Program-made: the position numbers and the translations under genes | From: JBBRYW01 sp038253945 | GTDB lineage: Bacteria > Actinomycetota > Thermoleophilia > Gaiellales > Gaiellaceae | Direction of reading: 5' to 3' | Assembly (NCBI GenBank): GCA_038253945.1 | Contig: JBBSGR010000021.1 | Location: 1-34,798, forward strand | Length of the DNA stretch: 34,798 nt | Part shown: positions 23,723 through 31,652 of the stretch, one piece after another | How the letters are laid out: every line of letters begins with the position of its first letter | How positions within the stretch are numbered: the stretch's first letter is position 1 | The notes under the pieces: model-generated | The model's database searches: none | Told to the model about the DNA's origin: nothing | What the model saw: only the letters and a program-made list of their open reading frames with translations

Positions 23723-24618
23723 TGCCGACGGCGACATCTCGGCTCTACGCGGTTGGCGGAGACCGCCGGCTGCGCCGGCGCAAGCTCGTGAACCGTCTGA
23801 TGGAGATCGCGGCGATGACGTCCGCTCTGCTTGCCGTGGCAATCCTCGCGATCGTGGTCATCTCCGTCCTCCAACACGGGATCGGCGCCCTCAGCCTCGA
23901 CTTCTTCACGAGATCACCGCAGCCGTTCGGCGTCGCCGGGGGCGGCCTGGCGAACGCCTTCGTCGGAAGCCTGATGCTCGTCGCGGTGGCCACGGCCATG
24001 GCGCTCCCGGTCGGCGTCGGAGTGGCGATCTTCGTGACCGAGTTCGCCTCTCGGCGCGTCGCGGGGCCGATCCGCCTCGCGCTCGACGTGCTGAACGGAC
24101 TTCCGTCGATCGTCCTCGGAATCTTCCTCTTCACGCTCGTGGTGGCCGCCCATGGCCAGAGCGGTCTCGCAGCCTCCACCGCACTTGCGATCGTGATGCT
24201 GCCTCTCGTAGCCCGCTCGACGCAGGAGGTTCTTCTGCTCGCTCCGGCTTCGCTTCGAGAAGCCGGACTCGCGCTCGGAGCCGCGCGGTGGCGCACAATC
24301 ATCGGAATCATCCTGCCGACCAGTCTCGGCGGAATCCTCACCGGAACGACCCTGGCGGTGGCTCGTGCCGCGGGCGAGACGGCTCCCCTCCTTTTCACCA
24401 GCTCGCTGCTGGCATCGAACGACATCTCGGCGAATCCTCGTCACCCCCTGTTCTCCGTGCCGCTCGCCATCTTCGAGCTGTCGGAGTCACCCGAACCGGC
24501 CGATCACGCGAAGGCGTGGGCCGCGTCCTTCGTCCTGATCTCGTTCATTCTGGTCACGAGTCTGGCGGCCCGAGCCGCGCTCGGCCGCAGCCGCCGCAAG
24601 CTGGGGCGTGTCGGATGA
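23722..24618 (+). CDS. pstA: Phosphate ABC transporter permease PstA
   Basis: Second permease subunit, 298 residues with about six membrane helices. The signature VGVGVAIFVTEFASRR, followed by DVLNGLPSIVLGIFLF, and the EAA-like loop (REAGLALGAARWRTIIGIILPTSLGGI) are visible. ATG 23722 overlaps the pstC stop by one base and its own stop overlaps the pstB start by four (ATGA), so the genes are coupled. Confidence 0.95.
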   Translation: MPTATSRLYAVGGDRRLRRRKLVNRLMEIAAMTSALLAVAILAIVVISVLQHGIGALSLDFFTRSPQPFGVAGGGLANAFVGSLMLVAVATAMALPVGVGVAIFVTEFASRRVAGPIRLALDVLNGLPSIVLGIFLFTLVVAAHGQSGLAASTALAIVMLPLVARSTQEVLLLAPASLREAGLALGAARWRTIIGIILPTSLGGILTGTTLAVARAAGETAPLLFTSSLLASNDISANPRHPLFSVPLAIFELSESPEPADHAKAWAASFVLISFILVTSLAARAALGRSRRKLGRVG

Positions 24619-25472
24619 GGCAGAAGGCTAGGATGACCGGCGTGACTCCCATCGAGGTCGCTCAGGCCCGGGAGCCGCGCGCTGCACACCCTAACCGCGA
24701 GGTGGTCTTCCAGGTTCGCGATCTCGCCGCGCTGTACGGCACCTCGCCGGCCGTTCGCGGCGTCACGTTCGACATCTACCGGAACATGGTGACTGCCATC
24801 ATCGGGCCGTCGGGCTGCGGCAAGAGCACCTTCATCCGCTGCCTCAACCGCATGAACGACCTCGTGCCCGGCGCGCGTGTCGAGGGCGAGATCCTCCACC
24901 ACGGGCAGAATCTGTACGGCGACGGCATCGACCCCGTCCAGGTCCGGCGCTGGATCGGCATGGTCTTCCAGCGGCCGAACCCGTTCCCGAAGTCGATCTA
25001 CGACAATGTCGCGTGGGGCCTCAAGGTGCACGGCTTGAAGGACGACCTGGACGGGCGGGTCGAGCGCGCGCTCCAGTCCGCGGCGCTCTGGGACGAGGTG
25101 AAGGATCGCCTGCGCGGGAACGCACTCGGCCTCTCCGGCGGTCAGCAGCAGCGGCTCTGCATTGCCCGGGCGATCGCCGTGGAGCCCGAGGTGATCCTGA
25201 TGGACGAGCCTGCCTCGGCCCTCGACCCGATCGCGACGACGCGGATCGAGGATCTGATGCACGAGCTGAAGAACCAGTACACGATCGTGATCGTCACGCA
25301 CAACATGCAGCAGGCGGCGCGCGTCGCCGACATGACGGCCTTCTTCAGCCTCGAAGTCGACCCCGACGGCCAGCGCACAGGGGTGCTCATCGAGTACGAC
25401 GAGACGCCGAAGATCTTCACGCAGCCGTCGGACAAGCGCACCGAGGACTACGTCACCGGGCGGTTCGGATAG
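24615..25472 (+). CDS. pstB: Phosphate ABC transporter ATP-binding protein PstB
   Basis: ATPase of the Pst importer, 285 residues. Walker A is GPSGCGKST, followed by the typical PstB FIRCLNRMNDL. The Q-loop is VFQRPNPFPKSIYDNVAWG, the signature LSGGQQQRLCIARA, Walker B LMDEPASALDP and the H-loop VTHNMQQAARV. The start chosen is ATG 24615 with an ATGA overlap; ATG 24633 is an alternative with a purine-rich sequence before it. An N-terminal extension of about 30 residues precedes the usual first strand. Confidence 0.95.
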   Translation: MRQKARMTGVTPIEVAQAREPRAAHPNREVVFQVRDLAALYGTSPAVRGVTFDIYRNMVTAIIGPSGCGKSTFIRCLNRMNDLVPGARVEGEILHHGQNLYGDGIDPVQVRRWIGMVFQRPNPFPKSIYDNVAWGLKVHGLKDDLDGRVERALQSAALWDEVKDRLRGNALGLSGGQQQRLCIARAIAVEPEVILMDEPASALDPIATTRIEDLMHELKNQYTIVIVTHNMQQAARVADMTAFFSLEVDPDGQRTGVLIEYDETPKIFTQPSDKRTEDYVTGRFG

Positions 25473-25491
25473 TGGGGCACCTGTGCCGGCC

Positions 25492-26172
25492 ATGAGAATC
25501 TCTTTTCAGGAGGAGCTGGACACGCTCCAGTCGACGCTGCTCGAGGAAGGGCAGCTCGTGCTCCGTGCGCTGCGGGGGGCGATCAACGCGCTCGAGCAGC
25601 GCGACCCCGAGCTGGCAGACGAGGTGATCGCCTTCGACGACGAGGTCGACCGGCAGTACTTCGCGATCCAGGAAGGGATCCAGTCGCTCCTCGCGCGCCA
25701 GACGCCGGTCGCGGTCGATCTGCGGCTCGTCCTGGCGATGCTCCACACGAATCTCCATCTCGAGCGCACGGCCGACTACTGCGTCACGATCGCGAAGCTG
25801 ACGAAGCTCGTCTACGACATCTCCCCCGACCCGAAGCTGGTCGAGGCGTTCGAGGAGATGGCCTCGCGCGGCGAGGAGATGATCCGCGTCGCGCTCGACT
25901 CGTTTGCAAAGCGCGACCTCGCCGTCGCCGAGACGCTCGTCGATCTCGACGAGTCGATCGATCTCGCGAACCGGCGCGTCGTCCAGCACATCCTCGCGCT
26001 CGGAAGTAACCCCGCGCTGAGGGAGTGGGGCCTCCGGATGATCATCGTCTCGCGCTGTCTCGAGCGAATCGGCGACCATGCCGTCGACATCGGCGAGCAG
26101 ACCGCCTATCTCGTCACCGGGGAGTTCCGGGAGTTCACCGACGCGTCCCATCCCGGCTCTCCTGCTTCGTGA
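25492..26172 (+). CDS. phoU: Phosphate transport system regulator PhoU
   Basis: Links Pst transport state to the PhoR kinase and represses the Pho response under high phosphate. 226 residues forming two three-helix bundles. The repeated acidic metal-binding motifs are ADEVIAFDDEVDRQYFAIQE and VDLDESIDLANRRVV, followed by RCLERIGDHAVDIGE. ATG 25492 gives the family's usual beginning (MRISFQEELDTL); GTG 25483 would add three residues. It lies 19 bp after pstB. Confidence 0.95.
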   Translation: MRISFQEELDTLQSTLLEEGQLVLRALRGAINALEQRDPELADEVIAFDDEVDRQYFAIQEGIQSLLARQTPVAVDLRLVLAMLHTNLHLERTADYCVTIAKLTKLVYDISPDPKLVEAFEEMASRGEEMIRVALDSFAKRDLAVAETLVDLDESIDLANRRVVQHILALGSNPALREWGLRMIIVSRCLERIGDHAVDIGEQTAYLVTGEFREFTDASHPGSPAS

Positions 26173-26194
26173 GCACGCCGATCACGCGTATCCC

Positions 26195-26429
26195 GTGACG
26201 GATGTGATCTTCGTCTGCCTGGACAACGCCGGCCGCTCGCAGATGAGCCAGGCGCTGTTCGAGGCGGCGGCGGGCGGCAGTCACCACGCGGCCTCCGCCG
26301 GAACCACTCCGAGCGAGCGGGTCCATCCGGAGGTGGTCGAGGTGATGAAGGAGATCGGCATCGACCTCTCGACCCGGAGCCCGCAAGCCCCTTACGCCGG
26401 AGCTCGCGGAGCGGGCCGACGACCGATAG
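26195..26429 (+). pseudogene. Truncated, frameshifted arsenate-reductase/LMW-phosphatase-like gene
   Basis: The first half of a low-molecular-weight phosphatase of the ArsC type. It has the P-loop VCLDNAGRSQ (Cys-x5-Arg), then SAGTTPSERVHPEV and MKEIGIDLSTRS. At the CCC run 26380-26382 the expected sequence moves to the next frame, giving RKPLTPELAERADDR and a stop at 26427. The second half, with the VVTMGCG-like strand and catalytic Asp-Pro, is absent. A convergent gene begins ending 20 bp later. One base too many plus the missing end make this a likely decayed gene. It begins 22 bp after phoU. Confidence 0.75.
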
Positions 26430-26449
26430 CGGCCTGCCGGAGCCGAGAG

Positions 26450-27271
26450 CTATCCCGGCTCGTCGTTCGCGAGCGACCCTCCACGCGGAGCGCGCACGAA
26501 GAGATCGGCCTGTCGCGCCGAGAGCTCGGCCGGCCAGTCCCGCGGATAGTCGCCGAGGCTGATGCCCTCACCGCCGGGAATCCGGAGCTCCACGGAGATC
26601 CGCCCGCCCTCGATCCGAACGAAGTTGTACGCGGGGTGTGGAAATCCTCGCGTTCGAAGCGTGGAGACCGTCCCCGAATGGACGAGGAACATGCCCGCGA
26701 CCGGCCAGACGTACGGCACATGGCGGTGCCCCGACAGCACGAGATCGACCTCGAGCCGCCGCAGCAGCGAGAGGACGTCGCCGGCATCGAGCACCTGGTT
26801 CCGCTCGCGTCCGGTGCCGGGGATCGGCATCAAATGGTGATGACAGACGAAGAGCCGTAGGTCGGCCGCACCGGAGAACCCCTCCTCGATCCAGCCGTAG
26901 TGCTCGCGCCCGATCTCTCCCTCGTCGAGATCGGGCTTCGAGGAGTCCACGGCCACGAGAGCCGTCTCGAGGCCGCCGGCGGAGATGCGCCGCCGCGTGT
27001 CCCTGGCCCCGAAGGTGTCCTCGAAATGCAGGTAGCCCACGTTCCTTGCGTCGTGGTTTCCCGGCACGATGACGACGTTCGCGCAGGTGAGCTTCCCGAG
27101 CTCCTCCCGGGCGGCCGGATACTGGTCGGGGTACCCCTCGTCGGTCAGGTCTCCGGCCACCACCACGAGATCGGGCTCAGCCTCGTTCACCTCCGTGACC
27201 GCGCCCCGCAGGAGCTCCTCGCGGTAGCGGGGCCCTCCGACGTGGACGTCCGATAGCTGAGCGATCAACAC
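26450..27271 (-). CDS. Metallophosphoesterase, CpdA-like (3',5'-cyclic-nucleotide phosphodiesterase type)
   Basis: A 273-residue class III phosphodiesterase-like protein. Motifs in order are QLSDVHVGG, VVAGDLTDEG, VPGNHDARN, CHHHLMP and SGHRHVPYVW. The DxH and GNHD forms, together with the HHHL segment, match the CpdA/Rv0805 group that hydrolyses cyclic nucleotides or other phosphodiesters. There is no signal peptide, so it is cytosolic. GTG 27271 is used and the next codon, TTG, is also possible. It is divergent from uppP and converges with the arsC remnant. It is the third metallophosphoesterase of this window. Confidence 0.9.
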   Translation of the reverse strand: MLIAQLSDVHVGGPRYREELLRGAVTEVNEAEPDLVVVAGDLTDEGYPDQYPAAREELGKLTCANVVIVPGNHDARNVGYLHFEDTFGARDTRRRISAGGLETALVAVDSSKPDLDEGEIGREHYGWIEEGFSGAADLRLFVCHHHLMPIPGTGRERNQVLDAGDVLSLLRRLEVDLVLSGHRHVPYVWPVAGMFLVHSGTVSTLRTRGFPHPAYNFVRIEGGRISVELRIPGGEGISLGDYPRDWPAELSARQADLFVRAPRGGSLANDEPG

Positions 27272-27327
27272 TGACCACTAGTGTGCCGTGCCGCAGGTTG
27301 ACCGCGCGGCCCCTCCGGCAGGGTCGC

Positions 27328-27333
27328 TAAGGT
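27328..27333 (+). promoter_or_regulatory. -10 element of uppP, leaderless arrangement
   Basis: TAAGGT ends 8 nt before GTG 27342. No ribosome site is seen. This supports the shorter start over GTG 27288. Confidence 0.45.
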
Positions 27334-27341
27334 CCGGCGCC

Positions 27342-28355
27342 GTGACCAGCGAGCAGACAACCGGACGCGCGCGAGTTGCTCGAGCCGAACCCGCCCGGGC
27401 CGAGAGCGTCCCCCTTGCTCCGAAGAGGCTGTTCTATGGGCTCGCTGCGGTGGCCCTGCTCCTGGCAGTGATGCTCTCCGCGCTGCGCGTAGGCGAGAAG
27501 AGCGGACGAGTCTCGGACTGGCAGGCGCTCGTCCTCGGAATCGTGCAGGGGCTCACCGAGCTACTCCCCATCTCCTCGTCGGGGCACCTCATCCTCGTGC
27601 CGTGGATCGCGGACTGGCACTACCTGAAGACGCACGAGGACTACAACAAGACGTTCGACGTCGCCCTGCATCTCGGCACGCTCGTCGCGGTCGTCCTCTA
27701 CTTCTGGCACGACGTCGTGCGCTACGTCGGAGCGTGGTTCCGGTCGGTCGGAAGTAGAAGCATCTCCACCCAGGACGAGCGGCTCGCGTGGTATGTCTTC
27801 GCCGCGACTATTCCCGCCGGCCTGGCCGGCGCTGTCGGCGAGAACGTAATCGAGAAGCATCTCGGCCAACCCTGGCAAATCGCGATCCTGCTGGCCGTCT
27901 TCGGAGTCATCCTGTGGCTTGCCGACCGCAAACCCGAGCGCTTCAAGATCGAGGATCTTCGCTTCTCGACGGCCTTCGCGATCGGGGTCTCCCAGATCAT
28001 CGCGCTGATGCCCGGCGTGTCGCGGTCGGGAATCTCGATCACGACCGGGCGCTATGTCGGGCTCGACCGCGACTCGGCCGCGCGCTTCTCGTTTCTGCTC
28101 CTGATTCCCGTGGTGGCGGGAGCAGTCGTCTACAAGGGCGTGAAGCACGTGCTGCTGCAGAGCCTGCCCGCGGGCTCGACCGGGCCCTTCCTGGTCGGCA
28201 CGCTCGCCGCAGCGGGCGCGGGCCTCGTCGCGATCGACCTGCTCCTCGGCTACGTCCGGCGCAACAACTACTCGGCGTTCGTGGCCTATCGCCTGATCGC
28301 CGCAGCGGTGATCCTCCTGATCATCGCGACGGGCCTCCGCGACGCCACGTTCTGA
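27342..28355 (+). CDS. uppP: Undecaprenyl-diphosphatase (UppP/BacA) with N-terminal extension
   Basis: Recycles the lipid carrier of peptidoglycan synthesis by dephosphorylating undecaprenyl diphosphate at the membrane. The two family signatures are GIVQGLTELLPISSSGHLI, with catalytic Glu and Ser, and MPGVSRSGISIT. At 337 residues it is longer than the usual 260-280. The first signature starts near residue 58 and is preceded by a charged tail and an extra hydrophobic helix (LFYGLAAVALLLAVML). The GTG at 27342 is chosen from the TAAGGT-N8 arrangement. It may also affect bacitracin tolerance, as is known for the family. Confidence 0.94.
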   Translation: MTSEQTTGRARVARAEPARAESVPLAPKRLFYGLAAVALLLAVMLSALRVGEKSGRVSDWQALVLGIVQGLTELLPISSSGHLILVPWIADWHYLKTHEDYNKTFDVALHLGTLVAVVLYFWHDVVRYVGAWFRSVGSRSISTQDERLAWYVFAATIPAGLAGAVGENVIEKHLGQPWQIAILLAVFGVILWLADRKPERFKIEDLRFSTAFAIGVSQIIALMPGVSRSGISITTGRYVGLDRDSAARFSFLLLIPVVAGAVVYKGVKHVLLQSLPAGSTGPFLVGTLAAAGAGLVAIDLLLGYVRRNNYSAFVAYRLIAAAVILLIIATGLRDATF

Positions 28356-28445
28356 TCCGGCGCCAGTCAGCCGCAACGGGCTCTGCGCTCTCCATGATGT
28401 GTGACCCCGTGCGAGCGGCGCGCACTGGGTGCCGATCAAACGCGT

Positions 28446-29579
28446 CTAGCGAGTCCGGCAGATGAGAACGTTCTCGAAGAACTCACCGGCTCGTCTGCCC
28501 GTGCGCCGGTTGACGTGCCGGGTCAGCTCGTCTTCGAGCCGGAGCGCTGAGCGAGCAAGGATCTCCGGATACAAGGCTTTGGAATCGTTGACGACGATCA
28601 CGACGGGCGCACCGCGAGGAAGCTGCCGACTTGCGTTCTCGAGCCCGAGGATCATCGACTCGACGTAGCTTCGAATCGCGCTTCGGCTCTGCCCGCGAGC
28701 GGCTGGGCCGATCTCCTCGTTGCGACGGTCCTCGAGCGAGAGCAGCTCGTACGCATAGCGGTGTTGTTCGTGGTAGTCGATCAACCCTGGGTAGGGGGGC
28801 GAGGTGATGATCCCTGTCGGCTCGAACGGAAGCCGAACGGATCGTGCGTCCTGGTGCAGAACGAGCGCGTCCGCGTCACTGCGAACGAGCGAGAACTCGC
28901 GAAGCCGCCTGATCGTGTCGCCTGTGTATCGACGCAGGAACTTGAACGCTTCCTGCACCGGTCGACACGTTCGTCTGTGCTTGTAACACCAGTACGGTTG
29001 CCGCACTGGGGCGCGCGGAAAGTCCAGGTCGAAGTGAGTAACGAGACGTGCGGAACGAGCTGAACGGCTCAAGACGACCTTGGCGACGTCCCGGAGCGGC
29101 TCGCCGAGACTCTCGATCGCGGCACGGTAGGCGACCAACTCCGCGAGGGCGTTCGGCGCGTACCACGTCGGGAGCCAGTCCCCGACAGCCGAGAGCTCGG
29201 GCAATGCCGACGTCCGCCCCGCCTCCGCGAGAGCGCCGTTCAGCCCGAGCTCGACAGCCGCGAGCGAGTACCGGGTCGTCTTCGCCCGGGACAGCAGGCA
29301 GTTGAACGCCGAGATGTCGCATCCGACGGAGTGCGCCCCAAAAACGTTTGCCTCGACGAGCGTCGTTCCCGACCCGACGAATGGGTCGTACACGCAGTCG
29401 CCGGGTGCGAAGTGGCGCTGGAGGAACGTCTCGACGAGCTGCGGGACGTACTTGCCGAGGTAGGGGTGCAGGCTGTGGACGTGCTTCGTCCGCTCTCCTT
29501 GCGGCAGCTGGTCCTCCGACCACGAAAGCTCCAGATCGATCTCGGCGTAAAGCGCCTGCTGCGTTCTGGCGGCTCCCAC
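28446..29579 (-). CDS. Solitary DNA methyltransferase (N4-cytosine/N6-adenine type)
   Basis: An AdoMet-dependent DNA methyltransferase of about 377 residues. The AdoMet-binding DPFVGSGTTLVEAN is near residue 65, preceded by KHVHSLHPYLGKYVPQ. The catalytic TSPPYPGLIDYHEQHR is near residue 256. The order FxGxG before SPPY places it among amino-methyltransferases of the alpha or gamma arrangement. Between the two motifs is WCYKHRRTC, which may be a small Cys/His site. No endonuclease or specificity subunit is nearby, so it is an orphan enzyme. GTG 29579 is preferred; TTG 29687 would extend it by 36 residues but lies in the hairpin after prk. The recognition sequence is unknown. Confidence 0.85.
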   Translation of the reverse strand: MGAARTQQALYAEIDLELSWSEDQLPQGERTKHVHSLHPYLGKYVPQLVETFLQRHFAPGDCVYDPFVGSGTTLVEANVFGAHSVGCDISAFNCLLSRAKTTRYSLAAVELGLNGALAEAGRTSALPELSAVGDWLPTWYAPNALAELVAYRAAIESLGEPLRDVAKVVLSRSARSARLVTHFDLDFPRAPVRQPYWCYKHRRTCRPVQEAFKFLRRYTGDTIRRLREFSLVRSDADALVLHQDARSVRLPFEPTGIITSPPYPGLIDYHEQHRYAYELLSLEDRRNEEIGPAARGQSRSAIRSYVESMILGLENASRQLPRGAPVVIVVNDSKALYPEILARSALRLEDELTRHVNRRTGRRAGEFFENVLICRTR

Positions 29580-29686
29580 GACCCGCGAGCTTATGAGTCG
29601 CGTCGGATGGAAAGCTGTCAGTCTTCGGGTCTCGAGAGGAAGATCGACCGGTTGCGCACACGGGCAGATCGCGCAAGAGTCCGTCA

Positions 29687-29707
29687 AGGGCTCGCACGAG
29701 CAGCCCT
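29687..29707 (-). terminator. Hairpin downstream of the RuBisCO operon
   Basis: AGGGCT and AGCCCT pair around an inner self-complementary GCTC/GAGC on the minus strand. It is 17 nt past the prk stop codon and could end the comB-cbbL-cbbS-cbbX-prk transcript. The 29580-29724 interval holds nothing else I can support. Confidence 0.4.
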
Positions 29708-29724
29708 GTCGTTAGCGCGAGGGT

Positions 29725-30732
29725 TTACGCCGAGCCCACGCGAGAGTGCTGAGGCGTGGCGGGCTCGGAGACCACCGAGCCTGCGTCGGAGTTGCCCCCG
29801 TCGGAGCGGCCGCCGTCCCCACCCAACGCCACGGTCGCCCGTGCGGTCACGAGGTGATAGAGGATCACGAGCTGCACCAGGGCCAGCGACTCCGAGCGGT
29901 GGAGGTCGTTCCCCAGCGTGAACTCGCCCAGTCGCTGCGAGCGTAGGTGGCTGGCGAACTGCATTTGCTCCCAGATCGCCTGCTCGATCTCCCGCGCGCA
30001 GTCCCCGTCGAGCTGGCCCGGAATGCGCAGCAGCCGCTCGCCGTCCTGCTCCTCGAGCGTGATCCCCCCGTCGCTGTCGATGAACGGCGAGAGATCGGGG
30101 TGGGGCAGCCCGTCGCGCAGGGTCAGCTCAGCGTCCAGATGGTCGTTGTCCCTGCCGTCGCTGGAGCAGAAGGAAACGACCAGATCCGCGTAGCGCTCCT
30201 GCGGGCGGATGAACGAGACCGAGTCGTCCTCGCGCTTGTCCAGCTCGGTGAGCACCTGGTCGGTCGTGTAGCCACGTCTCGAGCAGTCGCGATTGACCTT
30301 CCACCTGCGTCGAAGCTCTTCCGGCGGGGCGAGGAAGACGCGCACGTCACAGACGTTGCGCATCTCCTCGGTGTGATAGCCCAGAAGTCCCTCCACCACG
30401 GTGAAGCGCTTCGGCTTGACGTATTTGGGAGGCCCGAACTTCCCGTCGGCGTGGCCGTACACCGGCTTCAGGATCGCCTCCCCGCGGCGTAGCAGCACGA
30501 GGTGCTGCTCCATGATGTCGACGTAGTTACAGTCGGGGTGCAGCGGCGTGATCCCCAGTTCGGCGCGCTGGGCACGGTCGTACTTGTGGTAGTCGTCGGT
30601 GCACACGTGGGTTACGGATTCTTCCCCCAGCCCGCGCACCAGCCCGCGTGTGATGGTGGTCTTTCCTGCTGCGGAGTCGCCGACGACTCCCAGGATGATC
30701 GGACGAGGGATCGTGTCCTCCTGCCTGGTCAA
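29725..30732 (-). CDS. prk: Phosphoribulokinase (Calvin cycle)
   Basis: Phosphorylates ribulose-5-phosphate to ribulose-1,5-bisphosphate, the RuBisCO substrate. 335 residues. Walker A GDSAAGKTT is at 18-26, followed by CTDDYHKYDR, LHPDCNYVDIM, the KPVYGHADG loop and VVEGLLGYH with Walker B-like Glu, then WKVNRDCSRRG. This pattern is closer to the cyanobacterial/plant class than to the shorter proteobacterial one, but I do not see the regulatory Cys pair of plant enzymes. The last 35 residues are rich in Gly, Ser and Asp and probably disordered. TTG 30732 overlaps the cbbX stop by four bases, so translation is coupled. Confidence 0.94.
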   Translation of the reverse strand: MTRQEDTIPRPIILGVVGDSAAGKTTITRGLVRGLGEESVTHVCTDDYHKYDRAQRAELGITPLHPDCNYVDIMEQHLVLLRRGEAILKPVYGHADGKFGPPKYVKPKRFTVVEGLLGYHTEEMRNVCDVRVFLAPPEELRRRWKVNRDCSRRGYTTDQVLTELDKREDDSVSFIRPQERYADLVVSFCSSDGRDNDHLDAELTLRDGLPHPDLSPFIDSDGGITLEEQDGERLLRIPGQLDGDCAREIEQAIWEQMQFASHLRSQRLGEFTLGNDLHRSESLALVQLVILYHLVTARATVALGGDGGRSDGGNSDAGSVVSEPATPQHSRVGSA

Positions 30733-31652
30733 CTGACGTTGCCGAGTTGGCCGTCACCACTCAGGTCGCCGTCGTCGTCGGCGAAGACGGAGCTGGCAAG
30801 GATGTCCTCGGCTTCGATGGCCACCAGGTCGGCCCGCCCGAGCGAGTCGCGGCGGTCGTAGAGTCGACTGGCCTGTCGCATACGCGCGCGGTCGATCGCG
30901 TTGCGGATGCTGCGACCGTGCGCGAAGCGCGGGCGCCGCACACGGCGCTCGACGTACTCGCGGAAGGCAGCCTCGGCCTCGGGGGTGAGCTCGTAGGTCT
31001 GCTGCTCGAGCATCAGGGCTGCGATCGCCATCAGCTCGTCGACGTCGAAGTCGGGAAAGTGGATGTGGTGAGCCACGCGTGAGCCCATGCCCGGGTTGGA
31101 GCGAAAGAAGGTCTCCATCCGATCCCGGTAACCGGCGAGGACGACGACGAGATCGTCCCGTTCGGTCTCCATCACCTGGAGCAGGATCTCGATCGCCTCC
31201 TGGCCGTAATCACGCTCGTTCTCTGGGCGGTAGAGGTAGTAGGCCTCGTCGATGAACAGCACTCCGCCGTGCGCGCGCTTGAGTACCTCCCTGGTCTTGG
31301 GCGCGGTATGGCCTACGTACTGGCCCACGAGGTCGTCGCGCGTCACCGAGACAACTTTCGGCTTCTCGATGTAGCCGAGGCGGTGCAGGATGTCCGCCAT
31401 GCGCAGTGCGACGGTCGTCTTACCCGTACCGGGGTTGCCGGTGAAGCTCATGTGGAGGGACGGGCGCGAGGAGATCAGGCCCTCCTCGCGCCGCAGGCGG
31501 TCGATCACGAGTAGTGCCGCGATCTCACGAATGCGCGTCTTCACGGGCTCCAGCGCGACGAGATCTTCGTCGAGCTGCTCGAGCACCTGCTCGATGTCGC
31601 CGCCCGCCGTGCTGCTCTCCGGCTCGGAGACCGACTGGAGCTGAGCGCTCAT
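30729..31652 (-). CDS. cbbX: Red-type RuBisCO activase CbbX (AAA+)
   Basis: A hexameric AAA+ remodeller that frees red-type RuBisCO from tight-binding sugar phosphates by pulling on the large-subunit C-terminal tail. 307 residues. Walker A GNPGTGKTT is at 72-80 and Walker B VLFIDEAYYLYRP from 131. Sensor and lid segments follow (GYRDRMETFFRSNPGM, RFAHGRSIRNAID). ATG 31652 overlaps the cbbS stop by four bases (ATGA). Its presence fits the red-type large subunit, whose tail STDTADVLVTPTASY has the form CbbX acts on. The C-terminus ends in an Asp/Gly-rich stretch. Confidence 0.96.
   Translation of the reverse strand: MSAQLQSVSEPESSTAGGDIEQVLEQLDEDLVALEPVKTRIREIAALLVIDRLRREEGLISSRPSLHMSFTGNPGTGKTTVALRMADILHRLGYIEKPKVVSVTRDDLVGQYVGHTAPKTREVLKRAHGGVLFIDEAYYLYRPENERDYGQEAIEILLQVMETERDDLVVVLAGYRDRMETFFRSNPGMGSRVAHHIHFPDFDVDELMAIAALMLEQQTYELTPEAEAAFREYVERRVRRPRFAHGRSIRNAIDRARMRQASRLYDRRDSLGRADLVAIEAEDILASSVFADDDGDLSGDGQLGNVS

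Noticed and set aside
29580..29687. 36-residue N-terminal extension of the methyltransferase
   Set aside because: It needs a TTG inside the hairpin after prk, and its Cys/Pro-rich sequence shows no resemblance to the methylase fold.
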